From the NCBI GenBank assembly GCA_021772895.1, contig JAJFLC010000007.1:1-64000 (forward strand): DNA of 64,000 bases. The letters are read 5' to 3'. Shown here one piece after another: positions 36,071 to 45,983 of this stretch (position 1 is the stretch's first letter; each line of letters starts with the position of its first letter). The position numbers and the translations under genes are program-made. The notes below the pieces were generated by a model that saw nothing but the letters and a program-made list of their open reading frames with translations, had not been told where the DNA came from and did not search any database. This DNA comes from Mariprofundaceae bacterium (GTDB lineage Bacteria > Pseudomonadota > Zetaproteobacteria > Mariprofundales > Mariprofundaceae).

Positions 36071-39000
36071 ATGCCTCGCCCGATGGAAAACATAGACCAA
36101 TCCGCCACCTCTGTTCAACCTGATTCATCTTACGGCTTTGCATTTCAGCTGGCTGAAGTAGCCCGTACTGATCAGCTTTCCATCTATATTTGTCCTGATC
36201 TTCGCAGCTACCGAACACTTTCCGAAGAGCTCTCTTTCTTTCTACAGGATCAACCTGAACGCTTGTGGCGTTACCCCGCATGGGAAGTCCTCCCCTACGA
36301 CAGAGTATCTCCCCATCATGCGATTGTAGGCCAGCGTTTTTCGACATTAAGTCGACTTCTGAATACACCCAATCCACAAGGCCTGCTTCTCACATCACTG
36401 CCTGCATGGCTGCAACGCATTGCACCACCGGAAAGTATCGCTGCCCATGTCTGGAAGCTAAAAACAGGTCAGGTACTTGATATTGCAACGCTAAAGGGTC
36501 GTTTGACCGAAGCGGGTATGCAGCCTTCCGAACGGGTATTGGCCCCCGGTGAATTTGCAGCGCGGGGTGGCCTGTTTGATATCTGGCCAGCCACCGAAAA
36601 CACACCGCTCAGAATCGATCTGTTTGGTGATGAAATTGAATCCATTCGCAGGTTTGATGTTGATACCCAACGTTCAGGCGAAAGTCTCGACCATTTCACT
36701 TCAGTGCCCGTCCGTGAAGTGATCCTGGATACATCTGGCCGCGATAAATTCACAGCCACGTTTCGTGCCCGTTTTCCACAGCTTCGAAAACATCCGATGT
36801 TAACAGCGGCACAAGCTGGACGCCCACACCCGGGCATTGAGGCACTGCTTCCTTTTGCATATACAAAAACAGCCCGTCTGGCTGACTTCTTACCTGATGC
36901 AGGTAACATGATCAGCACCTTTGATATTGAGACAAAGCGTAAGGCTTTTGCTGAACAGGTACGGGGTCAATTTGAGATGGTTCGTGCCAGTAGTGAACCC
37001 GTCATCAGTCCACAGGAGCTCTATGCAACAGAGACTCCCATTGAGGCCAGCCTCCTTGAACAATCCGAACACCTTGCTTTGCCGCCTTCACTTCAGGACT
37101 TTCAACAGGAACAACAACCCCTGCATGCATTGCGCGAACATCTCGCCAAAAAGATCGCAGAAGGATGGTATATCCTCCTGATTGCTCACGGACTCGGTCA
37201 ACAGGAGCGCATGTGTGAAAGTCTGAATGAAATCAGCACCGACATCCCACATTGCACTGGCTTGCATGACCTGCCAGCAGTGCTCTCAGACACATCCCCG
37301 GCTCCATCAATCGCTACTGCCATCGGTTTTCTTGAAAAAGGTATGGCACTTAACGATCAGAAAATCCTGATTCTCACCGGACAGGAACTTTTGGGACAGC
37401 GCCTGCCAAGAAAACGAGGCAAAAGTTCAACCGCCGTTCGTGCTGATCTTTTCTCCAGTCTACAGGAGCTTAAACCGGGTGATCCTGTTGTTCATGAAGA
37501 TCATGGTGTCGGCCGTTACAAAGGCCTTACCAGCATGGAATCCGGCGATGCGCAGGCAGATTTCCTGCACATCGAATATGGCGGTGATGCCAGCATTTAT
37601 CTACCTGTGGAAGAGCTCGACAGACTGCACCGTTACACCGGGGATGACTCCCCAACACTGAACAGGCTTGGTTCAGAAAAGTGGAGGCGAACACGGGAAC
37701 GGGTGAAACATGACCTGATGGCCATGGCACACGAACTGATCGATGTTGATGCCATGCGCTCACGCAGCAGACGTGACCCCTATATTCTGGAAGGCCCGCT
37801 TAAAGATGCCTATGAAGAGTTTGCCGCACAATTCCCATTCGAAGAGACCGATGACCAGATTACCAGTATTGATCAAATTCTTGCTGATTTCTCGACAGGA
37901 AAACCGATGGATCGCGTGGTGTGTGGGGATGTCGGTTTTGGCAAGACAGAAGTGGCCATGCGCGCAGCATTCATTGTGGCCGAATCTGGCAGACAAGTTG
38001 CAATTCTTGCTCCAACCACCGTGCTTGCCAACCAGCATTATAATAGTTTTTCCGAACGTTTCAGTGGCACACATCTGAAAGTGGAACTTTTATCACGGCT
38101 ACAGGGTAAAAAAGAGAGTGACCGCATCACACAAGCACTAAAATCCGGTGAAGCACGCATTATTGTTGGCACCCATCGCCTGCTCTCTGACCAGTTCAAA
38201 TTTGCTGATCTCGGCCTTGTCATTGTCGATGAAGAACAACGTTTTGGGGTGAAACACAAAGAAAAACTCAAGTCCCTGCACGCCAATATGGATCTACTGA
38301 CCCTGACCGCAACACCGATTCCACGGACGCTGCATCAAACGCTTTCCGGTCTGCGTTCTGTCTCCATCATCAGCACGCCCCCTGCTGAACGCGAAGCCAT
38401 CCGCACCATGGTATCAAGCTTTGATCCGCATCTTGCCAACGAAGCGATCCGACGTGAGCTCTATCGCGGCGGTCAAATTTACTATCTGCATAATCATGTG
38501 AAGAGCATTGATCGCATTGCTGATCGATTGCGCAGGGATATTCCTGAAGCTGAGGTTGGCATTGCTCACGGTCAGATGAGTCCCGCCGAGCTGGATCGTC
38601 AGATGCTGGCTTTTTATGAAGGCCGTCTGCATATCCTTGTCTGCACCACCATTGTCGAATCAGGGCTGGATGTACCCAATGCCAACACACTGCTGGTTGA
38701 ACGCGCTGATCTGCTCGGCCTGGCGCAACTGCATCAGATTCGTGGCCGCGTAGGGCGCAGTCACCAACAGGCCTATGCCTACCTCTTCACCCCCGATGCA
38801 CGAGCCATGACGCCCGATGCACGAGAGCGCTTACAGGCAATTGCCGAACATACAGAACTGGGGGCAGGTTTTCTGCTTGCACGTCAGGACATGGAAATTC
38901 GTGGTGCAGGCAATCTCCTTGGTGCTGAGCAGAGCGGGCAGATAGATGCGATTGGCCTTGATCTCTATCTGGAGATGCTCACACAGGCCGTCAGTGAGGC

Positions 39001-39475
39001 CAAAGGCGAAGAAACGATTTCTCAACAACCGCTTGATCTGCATTTGGGTGTCAATGCGATTCTTCCACCGGATTATGTACCTCAGGTGGGTGAACGCCTC
39101 GGCCTTTATCGTCGCATTGCAAAAGCGGAAAATGATGAGCAAATCATTCTTTTATTTGAAGAGATGACAGACCGATTTGGAAAAATTCCGGATGAAGTCA
39201 AATTCACACTGGAATCTGCACGTATTCGCTGGCGAGCACGTAAAATGTTTATCTGTAAACTTGATGCATCAAGTCATGGCATCCGTTTTACCTTTACAGA
39301 GCAATCACCCATTAATCCTGCAACACTGTTGATGCGGGTGCAGAAAAATCCAGATGCCTACCGTTTATCTCCAGATGGCAATCTCACACTGCTGCACCAG
39401 TCTGATGACAAACGTGAAAGGCTTAAAACGTGCGTTGCCTTTCTCGATTCGCTACTGGAGGATGCAGCATCATGA
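36071..39475 (+). CDS. mfd: Transcription-repair coupling factor
   Basis: 1134 aa, the usual Mfd size. Frees stalled RNA polymerase and recruits UvrA. Order: UvrB-like N-domain (AWEVLPYDRVSPH, FAARGGLFDIWPA), the polymerase-interacting domain (GDPVVHEDHGVGRYKGL), the RecG-like translocase with Walker A GDVGFGKTEVAMRAAF and Walker B VIVDEEQRFG, TATPIPRTLH, GRVGRS, and a TRCF C-domain. The start is uncertain: ATG 36071 and ATG 36083 are both possible, and GGAGG lies too far upstream. Overlaps serB by 4 nt. Confidence 0.96.
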   Translation: MPRPMENIDQSATSVQPDSSYGFAFQLAEVARTDQLSIYICPDLRSYRTLSEELSFFLQDQPERLWRYPAWEVLPYDRVSPHHAIVGQRFSTLSRLLNTPNPQGLLLTSLPAWLQRIAPPESIAAHVWKLKTGQVLDIATLKGRLTEAGMQPSERVLAPGEFAARGGLFDIWPATENTPLRIDLFGDEIESIRRFDVDTQRSGESLDHFTSVPVREVILDTSGRDKFTATFRARFPQLRKHPMLTAAQAGRPHPGIEALLPFAYTKTARLADFLPDAGNMISTFDIETKRKAFAEQVRGQFEMVRASSEPVISPQELYATETPIEASLLEQSEHLALPPSLQDFQQEQQPLHALREHLAKKIAEGWYILLIAHGLGQQERMCESLNEISTDIPHCTGLHDLPAVLSDTSPAPSIATAIGFLEKGMALNDQKILILTGQELLGQRLPRKRGKSSTAVRADLFSSLQELKPGDPVVHEDHGVGRYKGLTSMESGDAQADFLHIEYGGDASIYLPVEELDRLHRYTGDDSPTLNRLGSEKWRRTRERVKHDLMAMAHELIDVDAMRSRSRRDPYILEGPLKDAYEEFAAQFPFEETDDQITSIDQILADFSTGKPMDRVVCGDVGFGKTEVAMRAAFIVAESGRQVAILAPTTVLANQHYNSFSERFSGTHLKVELLSRLQGKKESDRITQALKSGEARIIVGTHRLLSDQFKFADLGLVIVDEEQRFGVKHKEKLKSLHANMDLLTLTATPIPRTLHQTLSGLRSVSIISTPPAEREAIRTMVSSFDPHLANEAIRRELYRGGQIYYLHNHVKSIDRIADRLRRDIPEAEVGIAHGQMSPAELDRQMLAFYEGRLHILVCTTIVESGLDVPNANTLLVERADLLGLAQLHQIRGRVGRSHQQAYAYLFTPDARAMTPDARERLQAIAEHTELGAGFLLARQDMEIRGAGNLLGAEQSGQIDAIGLDLYLEMLTQAVSEAKGEETISQQPLDLHLGVNAILPPDYVPQVGERLGLYRRIAKAENDEQIILLFEEMTDRFGKIPDEVKFTLESARIRWRARKMFICKLDASSHGIRFTFTEQSPINPATLLMRVQKNPDAYRLSPDGNLTLLHQSDDKRERLKTCVAFLDSLLEDAAS

Positions 39476-40134
39476 AATCTCACACCAATAAACCCGTTCT
39501 TAGCCAGCCCGGGCTACTGTTTATGGACATGGATTCCACACTGATCCAGTGCGAATGTATTGATGAGATTGCAGCTTTTTTAGGTATCAAAACAGAAATC
39601 TCAGAAATCACTGAACGTGCCATGCGTGGTGAACTTGACTTTGCGGCCTCTCTGATTGAACGGGTTCAACTGCTGGCCGGCCTCGATGCATCCGTTCTGG
39701 AACGTGTTTACAATGAGTGCATTGAACTCACTGAAGGGGCTGAAACGCTTATCAACACCGTTCAATCTCACGGTTGGAAGGTGGGCTTGGTCTCGGGTGG
39801 ATTCACCTATTTCACCGATAAATTCAAAACCCGACTCGGGCTGGATTACACCCGTTCCAACGAACTGGAGATTCACAATGGTAAACTTACCGGCAGTGTG
39901 GTGGGAGATATCATCGATGCAGAAGCCAAACGGCATGCCTTACTGGAACAAGCTGAAATTTTCAGTATCCCAATGTCACAAACGATTGCCATTGGTGATG
40001 GTGCCAATGATCTGCCAATGATCGGAGAGGCAGGTATGGGCATTGCTTTTCATGCCAAACCCAAAGTTCAGGAAGCCGCGCCCTATGCAATCAATCGTGG
40101 TGGCTTGGACAAGGTATTAGAACTCATCCGCTGA
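39472..40134 (+). CDS. serB: Phosphoserine phosphatase
   Basis: Last step of serine synthesis. HAD fold with catalytic FMDMDSTLIQCECIDEIA (DxDST), the VSGGFTYF (motif II Ser) and GDGANDLPMIGEAGMGIAFHAKP (motifs III/IV). 220 aa, the short form without an ACT domain. ATG 39472 overlaps the mfd stop (ATGA). A moonlighting link with mfd is unlikely; the overlap only indicates co-translation. Confidence 0.94.
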   Translation: MKSHTNKPVLSQPGLLFMDMDSTLIQCECIDEIAAFLGIKTEISEITERAMRGELDFAASLIERVQLLAGLDASVLERVYNECIELTEGAETLINTVQSHGWKVGLVSGGFTYFTDKFKTRLGLDYTRSNELEIHNGKLTGSVVGDIIDAEAKRHALLEQAEIFSIPMSQTIAIGDGANDLPMIGEAGMGIAFHAKPKVQEAAPYAINRGGLDKVLELIR

Positions 40135-40140
40135 ATTATT

Positions 40141-40179
40141 TTTATAAAAAAACATTTAAAAATATGGTTTTTCTATAAA
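40141..40179. terminator. A+T-rich hairpin between convergent serB and nagZ
   Basis: TTTATAAAAAAAC (40141-40153) pairs with GTTTTTCTATAAA (40167-40179) with one mismatch and a 13-nt loop. Its T-rich and A-rich arms could end transcription from both sides. Confidence 0.4.
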
Positions 40180-40237
40180 TAAATACCTATTTTAACAAAA
40201 ACACTTCATAAAAATCCTGTTTAAACACCTTTCAGCG

Positions 40238-41128
40238 CTAATATTTGTAAAAATATTCCACGCCTTCAGACTCACAAACCAGTAACCAGTCACATCCCGC
40301 CTTTAGAGCTTCTGTGGCTGCACTGTGCATATCATCACCCACACCTTTCATACATAGATCATCACTCCAGACATCACCTGAAAATTTGAATTGCTGCCTT
40401 AAAACATCTTTTAACCAATAATCAGACAGTGTGGCCACGTGCTTTTCTGGCATTTTTTCTGTAGCTAAATAGATGACATGTGCTGTCATGATATGTTTTA
40501 GACCTTGCGCAAACATATGTTTAAATGACTCCGCTTCAGCCAACACCACATCCAGCGATGCATCCACCTCAGGTACTGCAACATGTGAATCTGCATTGGC
40601 ACGACCATGGCCGGGAAAATGTTTCCCGATAGCTCCAATGCCAGCATCGTGCAGCCCTCGCATACAGGCCGCTCCCAGCTCTGTCACCACGGCGACATGA
40701 TCGCCATAAGCACGCTCACCAATAATGCCATGCCCTTCAGGATGAAACAGATCCAGCACGGGTGCACAATTATGTGTAAATCCCAACGCCTTTAATGCGT
40801 TTCCAATTTCGAGACTGTCATCATAGACCTGTGTAACTGCGCCCTTTACGTCCGAAACATAGAGCTTGCCATAATCAGCAGCTTGTACCCGGGTATTAAA
40901 CGGGGGCCAGGGCAAACGATTCACACGCCCTCCCTCCTCATCAATCGCAGCCCATAATTGGTTGCCCGCAACATCTCTGGCATCGGCAAGTAACGTTTTC
41001 ACCTGTTCCGGCGTTTCGATATTACGCGCAAACAGAATCACGCCTTTGGGCGGTTTCTCACGTAGCCACTTCCGTTCATCGGGTGTCAGCACGGTGCCTT
41101 TCAAACCAATTACCAGTTTTTCATGCAT
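40238..41128 (-). CDS. nagZ: Beta-N-acetylhexosaminidase (glycoside hydrolase 3)
   Basis: Removes GlcNAc from GlcNAc-anhydroMurNAc muropeptides in cell-wall recycling. IDEEGGRVNRL, the NagZ signature KHFPGHG (residues 169-175; catalytic His on a flexible loop), TAHVIY and the nucleophile region VWSDDLCM are visible. About 296 aa, some 40 shorter than E. coli NagZ at the C-terminal end. ATG 41128 is favoured, since GGAGG lies 8 nt before it; ATG 41134 is too close. Overlaps the end of the preceding permease gene, so it is translationally coupled to it. Confidence 0.92.
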   Translation of the reverse strand: MHEKLVIGLKGTVLTPDERKWLREKPPKGVILFARNIETPEQVKTLLADARDVAGNQLWAAIDEEGGRVNRLPWPPFNTRVQAADYGKLYVSDVKGAVTQVYDDSLEIGNALKALGFTHNCAPVLDLFHPEGHGIIGERAYGDHVAVVTELGAACMRGLHDAGIGAIGKHFPGHGRANADSHVAVPEVDASLDVVLAEAESFKHMFAQGLKHIMTAHVIYLATEKMPEKHVATLSDYWLKDVLRQQFKFSGDVWSDDLCMKGVGDDMHSAATEALKAGCDWLLVCESEGVEYFYKY

Positions 41129-41933
41129 CGGCATGCCCTCCTTTTACATCCAGTCGATCCCGCAAATGATCACCAAGCAGGTTTACAGCCATGACCAACA
41201 GAAAAAGAATCAAACCCGGCCAAATGACCAGCAGAGGTTCCACCAGCATCAGCCGGGTTCCTTCACGGATCATGGTTCCCAGTGAAGCATCAGGCGGCTG
41301 AACACCCACACCAAGGAAGGATAAGCCTGCCTCACCAATCACCACCGCAGCCAACCCAAAACTGGCCTCAACCAACAACGGCGCTGCGATGTTCGGTAAA
41401 AGATGCCTCACTGCGACATACCTGACAGAAGAACCTCCCGCCAATGAAGCCTCAACAAACGGCGCATGTTTCAACGCCAAGACCTGTGCACGGGACAAAC
41501 GTGAAAACCCGACCCAGCCCACTGCCACCAAAGCGATAATCAGGTTTTCCACGCCCGGGCCAAGCATCGCAGCCAATGCAATGGCAAGCAAAATACCCGG
41601 AAAAGAGAGCACGATATCCGCAAAGCGCATCAATACTGCATCAAGCCAGCCTCCCATCCAGGCTGCAAACATACCGATTGAAATACCAATCACACCGCCC
41701 AGACATACAACAGCGATACCCACGCTCAAAGAGAGCTGCAACCCTTCGGCCAGCCGGGCCAGAAGGTCTCTGCCAAGCGCATCACACCCCAATGGATGTG
41801 CCATGCTCGCATCTGCAAAAACCGCATCCAGATCCACGGCATGTCCATCGGTTTGCATCACGGCAGCAGCAAGCAGCACCAGCAATGGGATAAGGAGTAG
41901 AAACAGAGACCAGCGCACGGTTGGATTCATCAT
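41121..41933 (-). CDS. Peptide-type ABC transporter permease (DppC/OppC family)
   Basis: 270 aa. N-terminal membrane segment, then the family segments AHPLGCDALGRDLLARL, VLCLGGVIGISIG and the EAA-like GSSVRYVAVRHLLPNIAAPLLV loop that docks with the ATPase; six helices in all. Inner-membrane import permease for di/oligopeptides, nickel or muropeptides. Its partner DppB-type gene lies 40 bp upstream, but no binding protein or ATPase is next to it. Followed directly by nagZ. Confidence 0.88.
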   Translation of the reverse strand: MMNPTVRWSLFLLLIPLLVLLAAAVMQTDGHAVDLDAVFADASMAHPLGCDALGRDLLARLAEGLQLSLSVGIAVVCLGGVIGISIGMFAAWMGGWLDAVLMRFADIVLSFPGILLAIALAAMLGPGVENLIIALVAVGWVGFSRLSRAQVLALKHAPFVEASLAGGSSVRYVAVRHLLPNIAAPLLVEASFGLAAVVIGEAGLSFLGVGVQPPDASLGTMIREGTRLMLVEPLLVIWPGLILFLLVMAVNLLGDHLRDRLDVKGGHADA

Positions 41934-41973
41934 GGCAGATTTATCATAGCAGATTCATCATTGTAAAAACGCC

Positions 41974-42897
41974 CTAACCATGTCGCTGTCGCGGATCAAG
42001 CCACAGACTCAATAGATCTGCCAACAGGTTGGCAATCACATAAAACAGAGCGATGATCAGCACACAGCCCTGAACCAACGGATAATCACGCCGTTGAATC
42101 GCCTCGATGGTTAACAAACCCAGACCCGGCCAGTCAAATACGGTTTCGGTGATCACAGCACCGCCCAATACTGCGCCCAATTGCAGCGCAAACATGGTCA
42201 CCACTGGAACCGCAGCAAGACGTCCTGCATGCCGCCACCATATCACCTGCTCTTTCACACCCGATGCACGGGCCGTGCGCATTGCATCGGAACTCATCGC
42301 CTCCAACCAGCTTGAACGAGCCATGCGTGAAAGAATCGCAGCCAGTGCGGTGCCTAATGTGATTGCAGGTAATACAATACTTCCCGGCGCATCCATGCCC
42401 GATACGGGAAGCCAGCCCAAAATGACCGAAAAGAGTAACATCAACATCGGCCCCAACCAGAAATTGGGGATCGATACGCCCAACAGTGAAAAACTCATGG
42501 CTGCAAAGTCCCGGGTCGAACCTGCGTGACGTGCTGCCCAGTAGCCCAATGGCAATGCCAAAACCAATGCCAATAAAAGGCTGACAGCCGCTAGTTCCGC
42601 AGTTGCAGGCAAACGTTCCCCAATCAAAATCAGCACACTGCGACCATCAACAATGCTATTACCCCAATCACCGGTAGACAGTCCAACAAGAAACGAGACA
42701 TATTGCTGAAGCAATGGCAGATCGAGATTCAGTGCCCTGCGCATCGCTTCGCGATCTGTAGCCATGGCTGTTTCGCCCAGCAACGCATCTACCGGATCAC
42801 CCGGCACCAGATGCAGCAGAAAGAAAACCAGCGTCGTCACGCCCAGCAGTGTCGGAACCGCCTGAAAAATTCGAATTGCACATACCCGCCCTAGCAT
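41974..42897 (-). CDS. Peptide-type ABC transporter permease (DppB/OppB family)
   Basis: 307 aa. Starts with the typical IFQAVPTLLGVTTLVFFLLHLVPGDPVD segment (in the first 36 residues), followed by the DWGNSI signature, GVSIPNFWLGPML and the ATPase-docking MRTARASGVKEQVIWWRH. Six helices. First gene of a three-gene unit with the DppC-type permease and nagZ; ATPases and binding protein must be encoded elsewhere. Confidence 0.88.
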   Translation of the reverse strand: MLGRVCAIRIFQAVPTLLGVTTLVFFLLHLVPGDPVDALLGETAMATDREAMRRALNLDLPLLQQYVSFLVGLSTGDWGNSIVDGRSVLILIGERLPATAELAAVSLLLALVLALPLGYWAARHAGSTRDFAAMSFSLLGVSIPNFWLGPMLMLLFSVILGWLPVSGMDAPGSIVLPAITLGTALAAILSRMARSSWLEAMSSDAMRTARASGVKEQVIWWRHAGRLAAVPVVTMFALQLGAVLGGAVITETVFDWPGLGLLTIEAIQRRDYPLVQGCVLIIALFYVIANLLADLLSLWLDPRQRHG

Positions 42898-43338
42898 TCG
42901 GATAACCTAGCCTGTGAACGAAGCAGAAAGAAGTCTCTAAACAGACCGAACGGAATATCCACTGCATTATCAAGAGGATAATTTCATAATTTTATAAAAA
43001 CCGATGTATTATATCTATTTTATGTTTATTTATCAAAAATGTCTATATAGAAACAACCAAAAGAACCATTTATTAGGGGCCTTTTGAATACAAGACGAAA
43101 CATTCCTGATTTAAGCGCCACGATTGATTGTATGCATCGATACTAAAAACCGACACAAGCCCCTACGCCTGTTTTTATTTTCGGTGGAGCGCACTCCTTT
43201 CACATTCTCTTTCTATCACCTCAGCAAGCTGCCAGGCAAAGATCTTGGCAAAGAATATGCTTCTTTATTTTAAATTATGCTTATTTACATCTGCTATAAT
43301 CAGAGGATTACAGGAGTGATATTGCTTAGGTTAAAACA
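42898..43338. other. Divergent intergenic region (permease / hybrid kinase)
   Basis: No credible ORF. It contains a small hairpin ATTATC-AAGAG-GATAAT at 42966-42982, a GGAG-CGCA-CTCC dyad near 43191, and an extended -10 promoter TGC-TATAAT at 43292-43300 for the kinase gene. The -35 is weak, as is common with extended -10 promoters. Confidence 0.5.
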
Positions 43339-45864
43339 TTGAAACTGAACAAAAAAGCTTTGATAGACCCTAAAACAAAAGTGATTGGCACGGTTGTTAT
43401 TGGCCTCTGCATGCTTCTTGCCTTACTCATTGCTGCACTCTATTGGACTCAAAACTTACATATCACCCAAAATCAAAAGGAAAAAAATCATGCCTTTGCA
43501 CAGCTGTTCCAACATGAAATTGAAAATCATACAGATAAGTTTTCCTTTCTTATTAACACCTTTATCATACCAAACACCCAAATCATGGCCGCATTTCGCA
43601 ATCGGAACCATGATGAACTATTCAACCTGACTCGTGACCTGTTTTCTGAATGGAAAAACGCTGATGATGTCACTCATCTCTATTTTCATGATGCAGAACG
43701 GATCAATTTACTGCGTGTACATCAGCCTCATCGGCATGGTGATCACATTGATCGATTCACACTGCTTGAAGCCGAAAGTTCAGAAAAGCCTAGCTATGGG
43801 TATGAGCTGGGCGCTTTGGGCACCCTCACCCTGCGTACAGTTCATCCCTGGTTTGATGGAAACACGCTGTTGGGATATGTTGAAATAGGCACGGAGATTA
43901 GTCATCTATTGGAACACCACCCTTCGCTTGTCAATACAGGAACCATAACTACCATTGATAAACAGTATCTTAGCCAGGCGGAATATGAAACAGGCATGAA
44001 AATGCTGGGACGTACAAAAGTCTGGGGGGAATTCAAATCTATCGTGGTCATTAGCAGCTCTATTCCACTCACAGATGCATTGCATTCTTTTCTTGAAAAT
44101 AACAATCTGGAGAACCTGTCCAATGGCCGGGTTCACACACTTTTTCACAATGAAAAATATTATAGTGCAAGCGATATTCCACTGCATGATGCAGGTAAGC
44201 GAAACATAGGCAGCATCTATATATTAAGTGATATAAGCAAAGAAACGCTATTCAGCCAACAGGCAGCGCTTGTCATTATCGGCGTTGGTATTCTTATCAT
44301 GGTTCTGTTTATGATTGTTTTTCGCTCTCTTTATAATTCGGCAGAACAAAAATTAAGAATATTATCATCTGCTGTGGAAGAAACAGGTGAATCCGTGATG
44401 ATCACAAACCGGGATGGCATCATCGAATATGTAAACCCCGCATTTACAAAAATAACGGGGCACCTGCCTGAAGAAATCATAGGAAAAACCCCAAAAATTC
44501 TCAAAAGCACAGCTCAAGAGCCGATTTTTTACAAAGAACTTTGGGATACCATTACAGCAGGTGAAATTTGGCGCGGAACGCTGACGGACATGCGAAAGGA
44601 CGGGAGTTATTTCCCTGTCATGATGTCCATCGCACCCATCCATAATGGTCACAAACAAATTACGCACTTTGTTTCCCTTCAGCAGGACATGACCGAATAC
44701 AAAAAAATGGAAGATCAATTTCTTCAAGCACAAAAGATGGAGGCCATCGGTACGCTGGTTGGTGGCATCGCACATGACTTTAATAATATGTTGGCGGCCA
44801 TTCAGGGAAACGTCTATATATCCAAGAGTAAACTAAAAAATCAGCCAGAAGTTCGTGCAAAACTGGACAATATGGAACTGCTTAGCATACGTGCAGCAAA
44901 TATGGTCAAACAGCTTCTCACCTTTGCACGTAAAGACAGGGTCATCATGGCCCCCTTCTCTCTAAATTCATTCATGAAAGAGGGTTTTAAGCTGGCCAAG
45001 AGTGCCATTCCCGAAAATATTGAACACATATGTGATACGTGCTCCGAAGAGCTGATTGTGAAAGGTGACATCACTCAGCTTCAACAGGCACTCATGAACC
45101 TGCTTAATAATGCATCTTATGCCGTCAGTGGAACCCCCGAACCTAAAATCACATGCAGCATCAGGCCTTTTGTTGCCACAGATGAATTTATTCAGACCCA
45201 CCCGGACCTTTCAAACATACAATTTGCTCGCCTGAGCGTGCAGGATAATGGCTGTGGCATTACCCGTGAACGTTTAAATAAAGTTTTTGATCCTTTCTAC
45301 ACCACCAAAGGTGTAGGACAGGGAACGGGGCTTGGTTTAGCCATGGTGTATGGCTCTATCCAAACCCATGGTGGCGTTGTCGATGTTGAAAGTGAGCCCG
45401 GTAAAGGCACTGTTTTCCACGTCTATTTGCCATTGTATCATGCAGAAAAGGTGCCCATCAAAACAGAAACGCCCAAAATCGTTTCAGGGCAGCAGGAAAC
45501 TGTTTTACTTGCCGATGATGAAGATGCCATGCGAGAAACCATCGCTGAAGTTCTGATCAGTTTAGGTTACATCGTTATAGAAGCCCGTGATGGCAAAGAA
45601 GCGCTGCAATTGTTTCAGGAACACGATATCGATCTGGTCATCTCCGATATCGTCATGCCCAACATGAATGGCACGGATGCTGTCAAGAAAATGCGGGAGA
45701 CAAACAGCAAATTACCAATAATTTTCATGACCGGTTACGATAAAACCCAAGCCATCAGTGCTACAAATGACATCGATGGAATGATCATTCTTTCTAAGCC
45801 TTTTCCATTTGAAGAGCTCAGCCATGCCTTGCGATCTTTGCTTGAAGTAAATAACCATGCATAA
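43339..45864 (+). CDS. Hybrid sensor histidine kinase (dCache-PAS-HisKA-HATPase-REC)
   Basis: 841 aa. Membrane segment 15-35; periplasmic double-Cache type domain (about 45-300, with YFHDAERINLLRVHQP and GALGTLTLRTVHPW); second segment about 308-330; PAS domain (ESVMITNRDGIIEYVNPAF, with a PAC-like end); HisKA with H479 in GGIAHDFNNMLAA; HATPase_c with GNNG-type LLNNASYAV, VQDNGCGI and GQGTGLGLAMVYG; and receiver with Asp770 in ISDIVMPN. It starts at TTG 43339 (weak AGG 8 nt before). An orphan kinase: no response regulator adjoins it. The HDFNN class usually phosphorylates stand-alone receivers. Confidence 0.92.
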   Translation: MKLNKKALIDPKTKVIGTVVIGLCMLLALLIAALYWTQNLHITQNQKEKNHAFAQLFQHEIENHTDKFSFLINTFIIPNTQIMAAFRNRNHDELFNLTRDLFSEWKNADDVTHLYFHDAERINLLRVHQPHRHGDHIDRFTLLEAESSEKPSYGYELGALGTLTLRTVHPWFDGNTLLGYVEIGTEISHLLEHHPSLVNTGTITTIDKQYLSQAEYETGMKMLGRTKVWGEFKSIVVISSSIPLTDALHSFLENNNLENLSNGRVHTLFHNEKYYSASDIPLHDAGKRNIGSIYILSDISKETLFSQQAALVIIGVGILIMVLFMIVFRSLYNSAEQKLRILSSAVEETGESVMITNRDGIIEYVNPAFTKITGHLPEEIIGKTPKILKSTAQEPIFYKELWDTITAGEIWRGTLTDMRKDGSYFPVMMSIAPIHNGHKQITHFVSLQQDMTEYKKMEDQFLQAQKMEAIGTLVGGIAHDFNNMLAAIQGNVYISKSKLKNQPEVRAKLDNMELLSIRAANMVKQLLTFARKDRVIMAPFSLNSFMKEGFKLAKSAIPENIEHICDTCSEELIVKGDITQLQQALMNLLNNASYAVSGTPEPKITCSIRPFVATDEFIQTHPDLSNIQFARLSVQDNGCGITRERLNKVFDPFYTTKGVGQGTGLGLAMVYGSIQTHGGVVDVESEPGKGTVFHVYLPLYHAEKVPIKTETPKIVSGQQETVLLADDEDAMRETIAEVLISLGYIVIEARDGKEALQLFQEHDIDLVISDIVMPNMNGTDAVKKMRETNSKLPIIFMTGYDKTQAISATNDIDGMIILSKPFPFEELSHALRSLLEVNNHA

Positions 45865-45983
45865 GTGAAACAGCGTCACTGTTTACGACTGAGCAAAGGG
45901 AAACGTTTTTTTTAAAGGCATCCATTTAACATCACAATCATGTCTGCTTGCCTTTCCTTTAGCAGCAAAGCAGCTTTCAGACG

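Noticed and set aside
43128-43319. 63-codon ORF in the kinase upstream region
   Set aside because: Composition is not coding-like, no ribosome-binding site, and it overlaps the kinase promoter.
45868-45930. Hairpin plus T8 after the hybrid kinase as a terminator
   Set aside because: The T-run is about 30 nt away from the GAAACAG/CTGTTT stem, too far for a rho-independent terminator.
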